NCBI GenBank assembly: GCA_031264395.1
Contig: JAISEB010000301.1
Coordinates: forward strand, 1-16,638
Length of the DNA: 16,638 nucleotides
Direction of reading: 5' to 3'
DNA from: Treponema sp.
GTDB taxonomy: Bacteria; Spirochaetota; Spirochaetia; Treponematales; Breznakiellaceae
Part shown: one piece after another, positions 7,565 to 16,493 of the stretch
Position numbering within the stretch: the first letter of the stretch is position 1
Layout of the letters: every line of letters starts with the position of its first letter
Position numbers and translations under genes: made by a program
The notes under the pieces: generated by a model
Told to the model about the DNA's origin: nothing
Databases searched by the model: none
What the model saw: only the letters and a program-made list of their open reading frames with translations

Positions 7565-8008
7565 TTATTCTTCTTCCAATTCATCATCTTCGCACTCTTC
7601 TCCTGATTCCATTGATGTGAGAAAGTCAACTTTTGCTATACAAAAATCGTAAATTTGTTGTGCTTTACCTATTGCAACTTCAACCTCTTTCTCATCAGAG
7701 ACTAACTGCTTGGGGTATCTGGCGGCTACCGCATAGGGATTTAAATCAGAAGATATATTCATTAACGATAAAAAGTCCTCGTCAATTTCAGCGCACATTT
7801 TGCATAGGATCGGCAGATCGTGGATTTTCGGCGGATCGATTTCATGGGCCACGAGGTATGCTTTTAACGCTTTTTCAGCGCATTGCTGGCAGTGAAAGAC
7901 AGAAATTTCCGTTTGTTTTGGATTGACGTTATAAAACATATAACGAGCGGCAATCATATCACTTTGAGAGTATCGTAGCCATTCTTGAATAATTCTATTG
8001 TCGATCAT
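7565..8008 (-). CDS. HEPN-domain protein
   Basis: The 147-residue protein has the HEPN (PF05168-type) signature HCQQCAEKALKAYLVAHE (residues 39-56), an N-terminal WLRYSQSDMIAARYMFY helix, KIHDLPILC (61-69) and an AARYPKQ segment (95-101). It ends in an acidic tail (EECEDDELEEE). HEPN proteins pair with MNT nucleotidyltransferases as toxin-antitoxin or nucleotide-modification modules. The classic RNase motif R-x4-6-H of HepT-type toxins is not evident, so toxic RNase activity is uncertain. Its start lies inside the end of the nucleotidyltransferase gene (14-nt overlap), which indicates coupled translation and a direct partnership. Confidence 0.85.
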   Translation of the reverse strand: MIDNRIIQEWLRYSQSDMIAARYMFYNVNPKQTEISVFHCQQCAEKALKAYLVAHEIDPPKIHDLPILCKMCAEIDEDFLSLMNISSDLNPYAVAARYPKQLVSDEKEVEVAIGKAQQIYDFCIAKVDFLTSMESGEECEDDELEEE

Positions 8009-8318
8009 AAAGCACCACCCCGGTATTTGAGATTGTCCGCTCTATTGTGGGTTGAGATATACGCCAGTCAAATTGACTCCGATAATCTGCAAGCACGTCA
8101 ACCGGCGTGTGCCCTGTATCACACATTTGGCGGTATATATTTTGCAATACTGAAATCGGTTTTTTGCTGCCATCTTTCAAAACCACATAAAAGTCATAAT
8201 CGCTGTCTTCTCTCGGTGTTCCATTCGCATACGAGCCAAAGAGGATTATTTTTTCACAATCATCTCCAACCGTGTTGAGGATACAGTCCTTAATTCTGAT
8301 GATGTCTTCGTTAATCAT
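7995..8318 (-). CDS. MNT-type nucleotidyltransferase
   Basis: The 107-residue protein is a minimal nucleotidyltransferase. It has ILFGSYANGTPREDSDYDFYVV with the GS motif (G28, S29), the DxD pair D40 and D42, and a third acidic residue in the strand PVDVL (D74). All three catalytic acids appear intact. In known MNT/HEPN pairs the MNT protein AMPylates its HEPN partner and neutralises it; this role is inferred here. The start forms a TAATG junction with the stop of the membrane-protein gene, preceded by GAAGGGA as ribosome binding site, and the end overlaps the HEPN gene by 14 nt. Confidence 0.88.
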   Translation of the reverse strand: MINEDIIRIKDCILNTVGDDCEKIILFGSYANGTPREDSDYDFYVVLKDGSKKPISVLQNIYRQMCDTGHTPVDVLADYRSQFDWRISQPTIERTISNTGVVLYDRQ

Positions 8319-8776
8319 TATTTCCCTTCAATTATAAAGTCAGATTCATTAATTAATTTCTGCGATGATAATATGTTCCCAATAGTGCCTAGAAATAAAT
8401 ATATGGCAATAGATATAAGTAACCATAATATTTGAGAAATAAATAGTATCAATTTTTTATGGCCCATTTCAATTAATACTAATATTATTATTGATGGGAC
8501 GAGGCCCAAAGCAATTACTAAGGATACATGAAATACAACCTCATATGATCGTTTTTTATTTTGATTTTCAGATATTCCAGAAAATATTTTGATAATTGTT
8601 TGACCAAATAATATCATGGATATATACGACCAATCAGATCTTACGAAAACATTCTCGAATGAACCTGTTAATATTTGTATCATGAGGAGTACAAATATAG
8701 GTAAAAAAGTGAACATTAAATCGATAATTACCGACTTAAGAGCGTCTTTTTCAGAATTCAAGTTCTCTTTGTTCAT
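8318..8776 (-). CDS. Small four-helix membrane protein, function unknown
   Basis: The 152-residue protein has a charged N-terminus (MNKENLNSEKDALK) and four hydrophobic segments at about residues 16-37, 50-67, 79-103 and 108-131, separated by short Lys/Asn-rich loops. No signal peptide or known domain is recognisable. Its start overlaps the end of the 298-residue gene by 26 nt and its stop overlaps the nucleotidyltransferase start. It is AT-rich like the gene before it. In defence operons small multi-pass membrane proteins often act as membrane-damaging effectors; that is a hypothesis from context only. Confidence 0.75.
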   Translation of the reverse strand: MNKENLNSEKDALKSVIIDLMFTFLPIFVLLMIQILTGSFENVFVRSDWSYISMILFGQTIIKIFSGISENQNKKRSYEVVFHVSLVIALGLVPSIIILVLIEMGHKKLILFISQILWLLISIAIYLFLGTIGNILSSQKLINESDFIIEGK

Positions 8777-9647
8777 TTGGTCTATGCACCTTTATAACTT
8801 TTAAAATAGTATACTGAGAATCAATACGATTCCCAAAATCGTCAAAAATATCCGTTACTGTTCCTGATATTTCAATAGAATCACCGGGTCCAATTGTCTC
8901 GATCTTTAAATGAAATTTCTCAAGCCATTCCTTATCGAGGATTTTAGCTTCTATAGTCGTATTATTCTCCAGTTTAAATTTCCACCTTGATTTTCCCAAG
9001 AAGTCAGCTATCTTTATTTTTAAACGCAAATGAATTGGATGTTCAACGATTTTTTTCGACATTTCTCTTTTTAATTCATTATAATCAATATCTGTGTATA
9101 TTTTTCTTATTTCTTTTTCCCCTGATTTGTTCTGGAAATAATATTTATCTCCAATGGCCAGCATTTTTGTTGATTCGCCCAATAAATCTATTGCATTTGC
9201 AAGAGTGATTTTATTTGGAGGGCGATAATTCAAGTTTGCATCGACTCCTGTTACGGATGAAAACCCCATTATTTTTTCGTGTATTTCATTTATTTTATCA
9301 TTCTTAATGATTCGTTCCCCTGCCTCACTCAAAGTATCTATAATCCCACTTTGGGATATTTCGGAATAATCGAGCACATCGCCTTTAACATCGGGGTACG
9401 CAGTAACATTGTCTTCTTTTTCCGGGATTAATATCTTTTTGATATAATCAGAAAATATAGAGCCATGTTTTATATCAAGCAATAATATCTGTACGTCAAT
9501 CAATGGATCAACTTTCTTGATTAACTCAGTGTTAATATTGATAATACTGGTAAACATTTTACTAAATGAATCAAATAAAACAACCGGACTCTCTGTTCCT
9601 GAAATGAAGTCAAGACCTACAGTATTTGTTTCTGTTATTATTTTCAT
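8751..9647 (-). CDS. Uncharacterised 298-residue protein, operon-linked to the methyltransferase
   Basis: I do not recognise this protein. The first 75 or so residues look like an alpha/beta domain (MKIITETNTVGLDFISG, then QILLLDIKHGSIFSDYIKKIL). The middle is polar and helical. Residues about 222-287 alternate strands and turns (WKFKLENNTTIEAKILDKEW, GDSIEISGTVTDIFDDFGN, QYTILKVIKV), suggesting a small beta-barrel. No transmembrane segment or catalytic motif is evident. The start is joined to the methyltransferase stop by ATGA and preceded by a strong GGAGGGGG site, so it is translated together with the methyltransferase. It overlaps the membrane-protein gene by 26 nt, suggesting the two work as a pair. 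Confidence 0.75.
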   Translation of the reverse strand: MKIITETNTVGLDFISGTESPVVLFDSFSKMFTSIININTELIKKVDPLIDVQILLLDIKHGSIFSDYIKKILIPEKEDNVTAYPDVKGDVLDYSEISQSGIIDTLSEAGERIIKNDKINEIHEKIMGFSSVTGVDANLNYRPPNKITLANAIDLLGESTKMLAIGDKYYFQNKSGEKEIRKIYTDIDYNELKREMSKKIVEHPIHLRLKIKIADFLGKSRWKFKLENNTTIEAKILDKEWLEKFHLKIETIGPGDSIEISGTVTDIFDDFGNRIDSQYTILKVIKVHRPNEQRELEF

Positions 9648-12600
9648 CCATCCCCCTCCAATTCTCCACCCATCCTATATTTTATATCATAATTGATGAT
9701 AAAATCCAGTTCTTCTTCGGTAAAACCATAGTGTTTTGCAAGAACTCTGTCGATTTCGTCAATAATGGGTTTTGATAATTTTGGATAAATACATTGTATA
9801 TTTAGTATACCAGCATTTTTAAATGTCATTTCCTTTATCAACGAATGCCTTTTAATATCTTCCATCAGTAACAATGATAGTTCATTTAGTTTTGATATAT
9901 TTTCAGAAGCTGCCGTTGAAATATCAAATGGAAAATTTTGAATTTCTCTTTGATTTAAATTTCGACAATCAGACCAAATCGTCAGAAACCAATAAAAAAA
10001 CGATGAGTTAAATACTGCGAGATAGGCCAATGATCGTTCTTTATTTTCAAAAAACAACTCTTTCAATTCAGATGGCTGTCGAATTTTTCCTCCCCTTTCT
10101 TTAATTTTTGGAATAAAATCAAGAATTTGAACAAAACCACTCAATTTCCTGGTATAAAATATTTTATGTTTACTGGTTTTTATCAAATACTTAGATAAAT
10201 TGTTATTATTATTAACTTTTTTAAGCATAGAATTACTTATATGATTGCCACTCTTAGGTATCATTGTATTTTTCGTTAATGAAGTAACATCAGCCATCAT
10301 TAAATTTTCAAAAAGAAAATCTCGATATATAGTATTCCATTTATTGTACCTAGTGGAATTTATAGTCGTTGTCCGATCGCCTTTATTAAGCAAAACTATA
10401 GATAATCGTATGTGTTCAAGTCCATCAAAAAGTTTACCCGGCCTATCATTATAACAGCTAATATACAATGAACCATAATGGATACACAATTTTTGCAGTT
10501 CATAATATCCATCTGTACAAACCGAAGCAACAGGAATAATAAAACCTATAAGGGATTTATTATTTGCTAACAAAATAGCCCTTTCATAACAAAGCGCATA
10601 CAAATTGCCACAATTTTCAGTCTCATAATTTTTTATTTTATAGTCAATTTTTCTTGTTTCTATATACGGCGGATTCCCAATCACCACGTCGAAGCCGTCT
10701 TTTATTCCGAACATCCACCAGGCGTCAAAAAAGTCTGCGGACTTTGTCTGGCCGTAGGGGTTCCAGTCCGCCATTTTTTGGGCGTCGCTGGCATTATAAA
10801 AGCCGTCTTTTTTGAGCAGAGCGGATAGCTCTTTTGATAATACGGAGTCCTCTTTGCGCAGTCTTTCTTTTTCCTTAACCGTTCGCGGGCTAAAGTGTTT
10901 ATGCCTTACTTCTAACAATTCCTTCTGGATTTCTTCAATTTTCGGGTCCGCAAATTCATGCTGATATCCTTCTTGTATACGCTTTATCCCTATCAAAGTA
11001 TTGGCCGCCACAAACTTTGTCTCAAGATTGGGCAGGGGGAGAACATTGTAATTGTTCGTCTTGGTTCCGCCGGTTTTCTGGTCGACTATAAGTGAGATAA
11101 AAAAACGAAGTTTGCTTATCTGTATGGCTATGGGCTGAACGTCGACGCCGTATATACCGTTTTCAATTAAATATAATTTGCGGGCGTAATTAGCGCACCG
11201 TCCGGTGCTTTGCTCAAACACTTCCTGTACTTTCCTAAGCCGTTCTTTTCTTTCCTCTTCAGCCCCTGTTCTGTAGGCTTCTTCCGTTTCTTTTATGGCT
11301 TTTTGTATCTGTATCTCTTTCCATTGGCTGTTTTCCGGGTCTAGCTTTTCCAGAATTAAAACGAGTTTGTTTAATACGCCCATGGGAAAAGCGCCGGAGC
11401 CGCAGGCGGGGTCAAGAATTCTGCAATGATAAATTGCCTCTATCAGAATGGTCGTCTGATCTTGAGAGAAACCATGCCCTTCAATGGAACGGGAAAACAG
11501 TCCGTCCAGGTTTTTATCGGTTTCAGCCGGCGGCGGCATATTGAGTTTGGTTTTGAAGTATTCTTTCAGGGAAGCGTCAACCATGTAATCAACGATTTCA
11601 CGGGGCGTGTAGAAAGAGCCGGATTCCTTGCGGGCGGTGCCGGCGGTTTCCTCGTTATACGTGCCGAGCAGATTTTCAAAAACCTTGCCCAGAAGCTCCG
11701 GGTCAAGGGCTACTTCGATATCATGTGGCGTATTTTCTTCTATCGTAAAATTATATTCCGAAAAAATATTGATAATGCCTTCACCTGCGTGTTCACCGTC
11801 TCCAAAGAAAAGACAGTTGGGGACAAAGGCCGCCCGTTTGCTTTCGCGGCTGAAACCGTCTTTGTATTCCTGTTCCTCATGTCCTTCCCGATGGTCGAGG
11901 CACTCAAAAAGTCCGCCGTTAAGAAAAGGCGTCGTCTCAAATTTTTTGATAAATTCACTATGGGGAATTTTTATCATCGGTTTATCAACATGATCACGAA
12001 ATTGCGCTTTTATGCTGTACCCATCGCGCCCGTCTTTGTCATCAAAAAATCTCCTTTTGCTTATTTCGCAGTTTAGGATGGCGAAAAACAGGTTTTGTAA
12101 GACGGCGTTGTAATAGGCGCCGCTCTTATCGTCATGTTCATCAAAATGATGTATAAGTTCTTTTAACTCCCGAATATCAAATATCCAGCCGGGGATAAGC
12201 TCTTCCTTGTGTTTAAGAAACCAGACAAAAATGAGACGGGTTATCAATCGTATCAAATGCTGACGGTTTTCTTTTTTCACGGCGTCATCAATCGTGGTTG
12301 GCAAGCGGGCGTTCTTGCCCTTCCCCGCAGGAAAGCGAATGACGTCAAGCGCCCATGTATCGTACCACTTAAACAGTCTCTTAAAAAAATCCTCGGTTAG
12401 GGCTTCTATTGAAAAAACAGTCGTAACATCTTCGAGTTTTTTCTTGCCCGGGATCTTCTCCAGTTTTTCAAGATTGTCCGCCGCCGTTCTGCAATGTTGT
12501 TCTTTTCCACAGAGATACGAGTAGCGCCGCGCTGATGTGGCGTCTTTTGCCGAAGCTTCCTTATAGATGAATGAAAACCGCCATAATCCGGCGTTATCGG

Positions 12601-12916
12601 AATGGTGAAATAGAACGATTGCCGCCTGGTAGACGTCGAGGGATTTTCTAACGGCTCTTTGAATCATTACCCTGCTCCGGGCGATATCGACGCCGTCCTG
12701 CACGGTGACGTCAAAGAAATTCATATCATTAAGCACAAAATTGTCTGTGCGGCCAAATATGAAAATATCTTTGATGATTGATTTTTCCGAATCGGAAAGC
12801 GCAGCGGCTACCGAAAGCCTGGTTTTTTGGGCGGTTCCAAACACCGGTTTAAGGCAACTTTCAAGAAACGCTTCGGATCCCGGGTAGTCATTTTCAAGTA
12901 TGTCCAGATAACTCAT
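9644..12916 (-). CDS. Eco57I-type N6-adenine DNA methyltransferase (large, type IIG/PglX-like)
   Basis: The 1090-residue protein carries a motif X-like ESGSFYTPREIVDYM (431-445), motif I LDPACGSGAF (501-510) for S-adenosylmethionine, and catalytic motif IV DVVIGNPPY (NPPY at 748-751), typical of gamma-class N6-adenine enzymes. The N-terminal 430 residues form a large helical domain with no PD-(D/E)xK nuclease motif that I can see. The C-terminal 340 residues should hold the target-recognition domain. The protein ends YGFTEEELDFIINYDIKYRMG, a tail common in this family. Codons are moderate GC up to NPPY and strongly AT-rich after it, suggesting replacement of the recognition domain. The start shares ATGA with the helicase stop (GGAGGCG site) and the end shares ATGA with the next gene. 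It probably marks self DNA; cleavage may be done by the helicase partner. Confidence 0.9.
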   Translation of the reverse strand: MSYLDILENDYPGSEAFLESCLKPVFGTAQKTRLSVAAALSDSEKSIIKDIFIFGRTDNFVLNDMNFFDVTVQDGVDIARSRVMIQRAVRKSLDVYQAAIVLFHHSDNAGLWRFSFIYKEASAKDATSARRYSYLCGKEQHCRTAADNLEKLEKIPGKKKLEDVTTVFSIEALTEDFFKRLFKWYDTWALDVIRFPAGKGKNARLPTTIDDAVKKENRQHLIRLITRLIFVWFLKHKEELIPGWIFDIRELKELIHHFDEHDDKSGAYYNAVLQNLFFAILNCEISKRRFFDDKDGRDGYSIKAQFRDHVDKPMIKIPHSEFIKKFETTPFLNGGLFECLDHREGHEEQEYKDGFSRESKRAAFVPNCLFFGDGEHAGEGIINIFSEYNFTIEENTPHDIEVALDPELLGKVFENLLGTYNEETAGTARKESGSFYTPREIVDYMVDASLKEYFKTKLNMPPPAETDKNLDGLFSRSIEGHGFSQDQTTILIEAIYHCRILDPACGSGAFPMGVLNKLVLILEKLDPENSQWKEIQIQKAIKETEEAYRTGAEEERKERLRKVQEVFEQSTGRCANYARKLYLIENGIYGVDVQPIAIQISKLRFFISLIVDQKTGGTKTNNYNVLPLPNLETKFVAANTLIGIKRIQEGYQHEFADPKIEEIQKELLEVRHKHFSPRTVKEKERLRKEDSVLSKELSALLKKDGFYNASDAQKMADWNPYGQTKSADFFDAWWMFGIKDGFDVVIGNPPYIETRKIDYKIKNYETENCGNLYALCYERAILLANNKSLIGFIIPVASVCTDGYYELQKLCIHYGSLYISCYNDRPGKLFDGLEHIRLSIVLLNKGDRTTTINSTRYNKWNTIYRDFLFENLMMADVTSLTKNTMIPKSGNHISNSMLKKVNNNNNLSKYLIKTSKHKIFYTRKLSGFVQILDFIPKIKERGGKIRQPSELKELFFENKERSLAYLAVFNSSFFYWFLTIWSDCRNLNQREIQNFPFDISTAASENISKLNELSLLLMEDIKRHSLIKEMTFKNAGILNIQCIYPKLSKPIIDEIDRVLAKHYGFTEEELDFIINYDIKYRMGGELEGDG

Positions 12917-15900
12917 GCTACGCCTCCATCACATTGAACGGCAAGCGTAACAACGCCTTCCGCTTCGTTGTCCGTATTTCTCTGCGCGAATTGCGACCAA
13001 TGGGCGATATCCGCTTCCGCAAAGGCGGCTTCCGCAGCGGGCGTCGTTTTGCTTATTTCCGCGATAAGGACATTGTTGTCATTTCTGATTGAATTGGAAA
13101 TAGCCTTCAAAAGTTCCGCCGATTCCGGTGAAAGGCCGGGAATATTTGCGTAGGCATTGACGACACCCAAGGCCTGAACGCGTTTTTTGGGCGCCGCTCC
13201 GGTCTTGAGTCGGATGTTTTCATTCAGTCTGTCCGTGGCATACTGTTTCAGAATTGCCGCAACAGCGGCGTTTAATTTTGCCGTATCAAGTTCCGCCGCC
13301 TTTTCCGACTCGGAACATTCGAGCAGTGTAATCATTTCCTGTTGAGATATGGCGTGAGGATGATCCGTATACACGTAGTACCACTGGCCCCGGCTGTTTT
13401 TTACATGGGCGGCCGTCCCACTTGTCCCCGTTCCCTTCGCGGATATGACTTTTTCCATAAGAGCTTCGAGTTCCGCATAACGCCGTGGATTTTTTGCACG
13501 GAAACGCTTGATAGCGTAAATATATTTTAACGATTCTGACCCCTCCTCTTCGTCATGCCTGATTATGTCGTGGATTACCATTTCTTCTTCCTTGCTGAAA
13601 ATTTTGCTGTCTTCGCCGAAAAGCTCGTGGAAGGCTTGTATTTTGTTCCATGCCCTTTCAACGATATTGATTTCAGCGTCTCCCTGGGCGGAGGGGTAAA
13701 AGTTGTACACGTTGATAAAGTCCGCCTCGCTCCCGATACGGTTAATGCGGCCAAGGCGCTGCATCAGGCGGGTGGAATTCCAGGGGGAATCGTAATTGAG
13801 TATCACGTTAGAACGGTGGAGGTTTACGCCCTCGGCCAATACATCGGTGGTGATTAAAATTTGATAATCATAGCGTTTTTCTCCGTCGTAATTCGCGTCA
13901 AAGTTTGCTTCGATAATTTCCCGGTTCTCGGCGCGGTTGCCGGCGGTAATAGCGAGGACTTTCCCTTCATAGTCGCCGGCGTCCAGATTGTCCACAAGCA
14001 TATTCAACGTGGGGATGGCTTCGGTAAAGATAATCAACTTTTTATCGGCGGGATTTTGCGGATTGTTGATCTTCGGGTCAAAAAACACGCCGTCGATTTT
14101 GCGCAGGAACGCGGCAAGTTTCGGATCGGCGCTTTGCCGGTCCCAGCGGCTGATAAGGGTTTCGATAATAGCCCTGTCGTTTTCCAGAAGTTTTCGGTAT
14201 TCGGGAACAAATGCGGAGGCGGCGAATTTACGGTTGCGCTCATCCTTGCGCTGCATTTTCCGTTCTATCTCGTTGTAGCACATTTTGACGCCGCCCCGAA
14301 GCGCCTGCTTTTCCGGGGAAAGTTCGGCGTTTATGTCCAGATCGGGGCAGATAAAGACGGTATCATCGTCCAGCATGGCGATCATGTTTTCGCAGTAACG
14401 CTTGAGATTCCGCAGGGATTCCTTGAAGGCGGTAAAACTGCTTTCAAGGCGCTTTACCAGGTGGATTTCCATCATTTGGGCAAGGCGTTCCGAAATGCCC
14501 TTTACCTTCAGGTTGTGCCTTTCGTAAAAGGCTTTGTCTTTAGGGTCCGCCAGATATTCTATGGCGCGGTAGCGGTAATAACCCAGAACCTTTGTTTCAT
14601 CTGTTAGGTCGAGCTTGAAATTACCATCGGGACTGACGTCCGTTTTGGATATGCTGGGGGCGATAATGTTGACGGTATCATAGAAAAGGCGGGCGAGATC
14701 GGCGTTCATTTTGTAGTCGAGTTTTTCCGGTTCCCGGATAAGCGGAAATTTAAGCCCCTGTTTTTCCATATCGTCTTTGAAGTAACGCTCTATGTCGCGC
14801 CGGGTGCGGCGGATGCACAGCGGTTCTATTATCCGGCGGCGAATGTCTTTGAAAAGGAGGCGTAGTTCCTCATGGTCGGCCTTGATTTGCGTTTTTGTTT
14901 TTGGGTTTCCCTGGATGTCGTACTTTTTCATCAGGCGCTTGTATTCAATTTGTTTGCCGGCAAAATAGCTTTCAAGGTTGCGTCCGTATTCTTCACCAAG
15001 GGTATCCAGCGTTGAATTGCGGAGTTCCGTCTGAAAGAGGCCGATTTGGTTACGGAGATCTTCCGGGCGGTTATTCTGCGGCGTCGCAGAAAGCAACACA
15101 ACCTTCGCATGGGGACTGGTGCGGGCTATCACGTTTTGAAGCTGCCGGTACATACTGGTATCATGGTTGCGGAAACGGTGGCTTTCGTCTACCAGAATCA
15201 AGGTAAAATTGTTTTGTGTAAAATCGGAGGGCGTTCCGTTAGTCAGGTCATCCAGGGCGTCCGATTCATCGCCTGAGAGAATTTCAGATTCTTCTTCTAT
15301 GCCTCTTGCCATGCGGTCTATGCTGCCTATGGTGGTTATCCTAATATGGGGGGCGATTTTAAAAGCGCTGTCCTTGTCAAAATAAGCGATGGACGAAGTC
15401 CAGTTTTTTTTGATCGCCGGCGGCGTGATGATCAAAACCGGGCGGCTTGTCCCATTCTCCATGAGGTAACGCTTGATGATCATAATGCCCACAAAGGTTT
15501 TGCCCAGTCCCACTACATCGGCAAGAATCATGACATGGTGTTTATTCAAAATTGGAAACGCCTGATTGACCGCCTGTATTTGATATTCAAGTTTTTTGAA
15601 CGCCGGATCTTTGGGGAGAAAATCCGCCTGGTTAATTTTCCAGTCTGTATCAATCTGACTGCCGAACTGATCTATCAAAAACTTTATGTAGATTTCGTAA
15701 GGAGAAAGGACGACCGGCTCCGCGTCCTTCGACATCCGTTTAAGAGCGGCTTTTTTCCCAATAGGCGATCGGCGTACTTCCTCCAGAAATTGGCGATTCC
15801 AGTCCTCGCTTGCTCTCCACTTTTCCTTAAACCAGTGGATATGCCCCTTAGTGGAATTGCCTTCACCGGGGACAGCGGTAACTATCGGCGAATTGGTTTC

Positions 15901-16425
15901 AAGGTAGTTAAGCTCAGCATTGTCTTCAAGCCCTTTTTGGGTAAAATTGGAACTGCCCAATATGCCGATGGAATCGACTGGGCTTGAAAATATATAACAC
16001 TTGGCGTGAAGAAACTGCGGGTTCGCTTTATCTTTTTGTCCATAGACTTTGATCTGAAATTTTTCGCCGTCACCGGAAAGATAGTCAAGCAGGAGTTGTG
16101 CTACCTTGTCATAATCCGGCTGTAATTTGAGTTCGGTTAAATCGCGGCGGATATAATCGCGGGGAAAATCCATAGGAACGGCGACTGGTTCGACGGTCTG
16201 GTAAGAACGGACGACGGGTTCCCGCCCAATGAGCAGCTTAAACGAGGTCTCCGGGCGTTCAAGAAAGGCCGCCAGTTCATCATACACCAGGGTAAGACCG
16301 GGGATGTCGAGGTAGCCGGTGGCGAACATGACGGTGGTGTAAGCGGCATCAAGAAAAAGGCCCTTGAGGATGACCGCCATTTGAAGCGGTTGGGTATTGT
16401 CGAGCAAGGTATTACGCAGGCTCAT
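12913..16425 (-). CDS. PLD-nuclease/SNF2-like helicase fusion protein
   Basis: From the ATG at 16425 the protein has 1170 residues. The N-terminal phospholipase-D-like domain shows HAK (H140, K142), then GILGSSNFTQKGLEDNAELN. The Asp of the full HxKx4D motif is Ser147. An SF2 helicase follows: Walker A DVVGLGKT (303-310), Walker B LVDESH (DESH 413-416), motif III SATP (446-449), motif V TDVLAEGVNL (860-869) and motif VI QRLGRINRIG (889-898). The organisation matches PLD-helicases that sit beside Eco57I-type methyltransferases in restriction-like islands; the helicase would translocate on DNA and the PLD domain could cut it. The frame extends to a GTG at 16503, but that codon overlaps the -10 box and lacks a ribosome binding site, whereas ATG 16425 has AAGGAAGG 10 nt upstream. 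First gene of the operon. Confidence 0.88.
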   Translation of the reverse strand: MSLRNTLLDNTQPLQMAVILKGLFLDAAYTTVMFATGYLDIPGLTLVYDELAAFLERPETSFKLLIGREPVVRSYQTVEPVAVPMDFPRDYIRRDLTELKLQPDYDKVAQLLLDYLSGDGEKFQIKVYGQKDKANPQFLHAKCYIFSSPVDSIGILGSSNFTQKGLEDNAELNYLETNSPIVTAVPGEGNSTKGHIHWFKEKWRASEDWNRQFLEEVRRSPIGKKAALKRMSKDAEPVVLSPYEIYIKFLIDQFGSQIDTDWKINQADFLPKDPAFKKLEYQIQAVNQAFPILNKHHVMILADVVGLGKTFVGIMIIKRYLMENGTSRPVLIITPPAIKKNWTSSIAYFDKDSAFKIAPHIRITTIGSIDRMARGIEEESEILSGDESDALDDLTNGTPSDFTQNNFTLILVDESHRFRNHDTSMYRQLQNVIARTSPHAKVVLLSATPQNNRPEDLRNQIGLFQTELRNSTLDTLGEEYGRNLESYFAGKQIEYKRLMKKYDIQGNPKTKTQIKADHEELRLLFKDIRRRIIEPLCIRRTRRDIERYFKDDMEKQGLKFPLIREPEKLDYKMNADLARLFYDTVNIIAPSISKTDVSPDGNFKLDLTDETKVLGYYRYRAIEYLADPKDKAFYERHNLKVKGISERLAQMMEIHLVKRLESSFTAFKESLRNLKRYCENMIAMLDDDTVFICPDLDINAELSPEKQALRGGVKMCYNEIERKMQRKDERNRKFAASAFVPEYRKLLENDRAIIETLISRWDRQSADPKLAAFLRKIDGVFFDPKINNPQNPADKKLIIFTEAIPTLNMLVDNLDAGDYEGKVLAITAGNRAENREIIEANFDANYDGEKRYDYQILITTDVLAEGVNLHRSNVILNYDSPWNSTRLMQRLGRINRIGSEADFINVYNFYPSAQGDAEINIVERAWNKIQAFHELFGEDSKIFSKEEEMVIHDIIRHDEEEGSESLKYIYAIKRFRAKNPRRYAELEALMEKVISAKGTGTSGTAAHVKNSRGQWYYVYTDHPHAISQQEMITLLECSESEKAAELDTAKLNAAVAAILKQYATDRLNENIRLKTGAAPKKRVQALGVVNAYANIPGLSPESAELLKAISNSIRNDNNVLIAEISKTTPAAEAAFAEADIAHWSQFAQRNTDNEAEGVVTLAVQCDGGVA

Positions 16426-16493
16426 CGAAATCGTGCCTTCCTTGAAAATAGCCGGGCAAGGGACGGATAAAGCCCTCTGAACCGGTAAGGCAG

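Noticed and set aside
13861..14607. Plus-strand frame of 248 codons inside the helicase gene
   Set aside because: It is opposite conserved helicase sequence; the translation has no recognisable family and no ribosome binding site stands out.
9644..16425. Classical BREX or DISARM locus
   Set aside because: A large methyltransferase and a PLD/SNF2 helicase are present, but PglZ, BrxC, BrxL, DrmA and DrmB are missing, and here PLD and helicase are fused.
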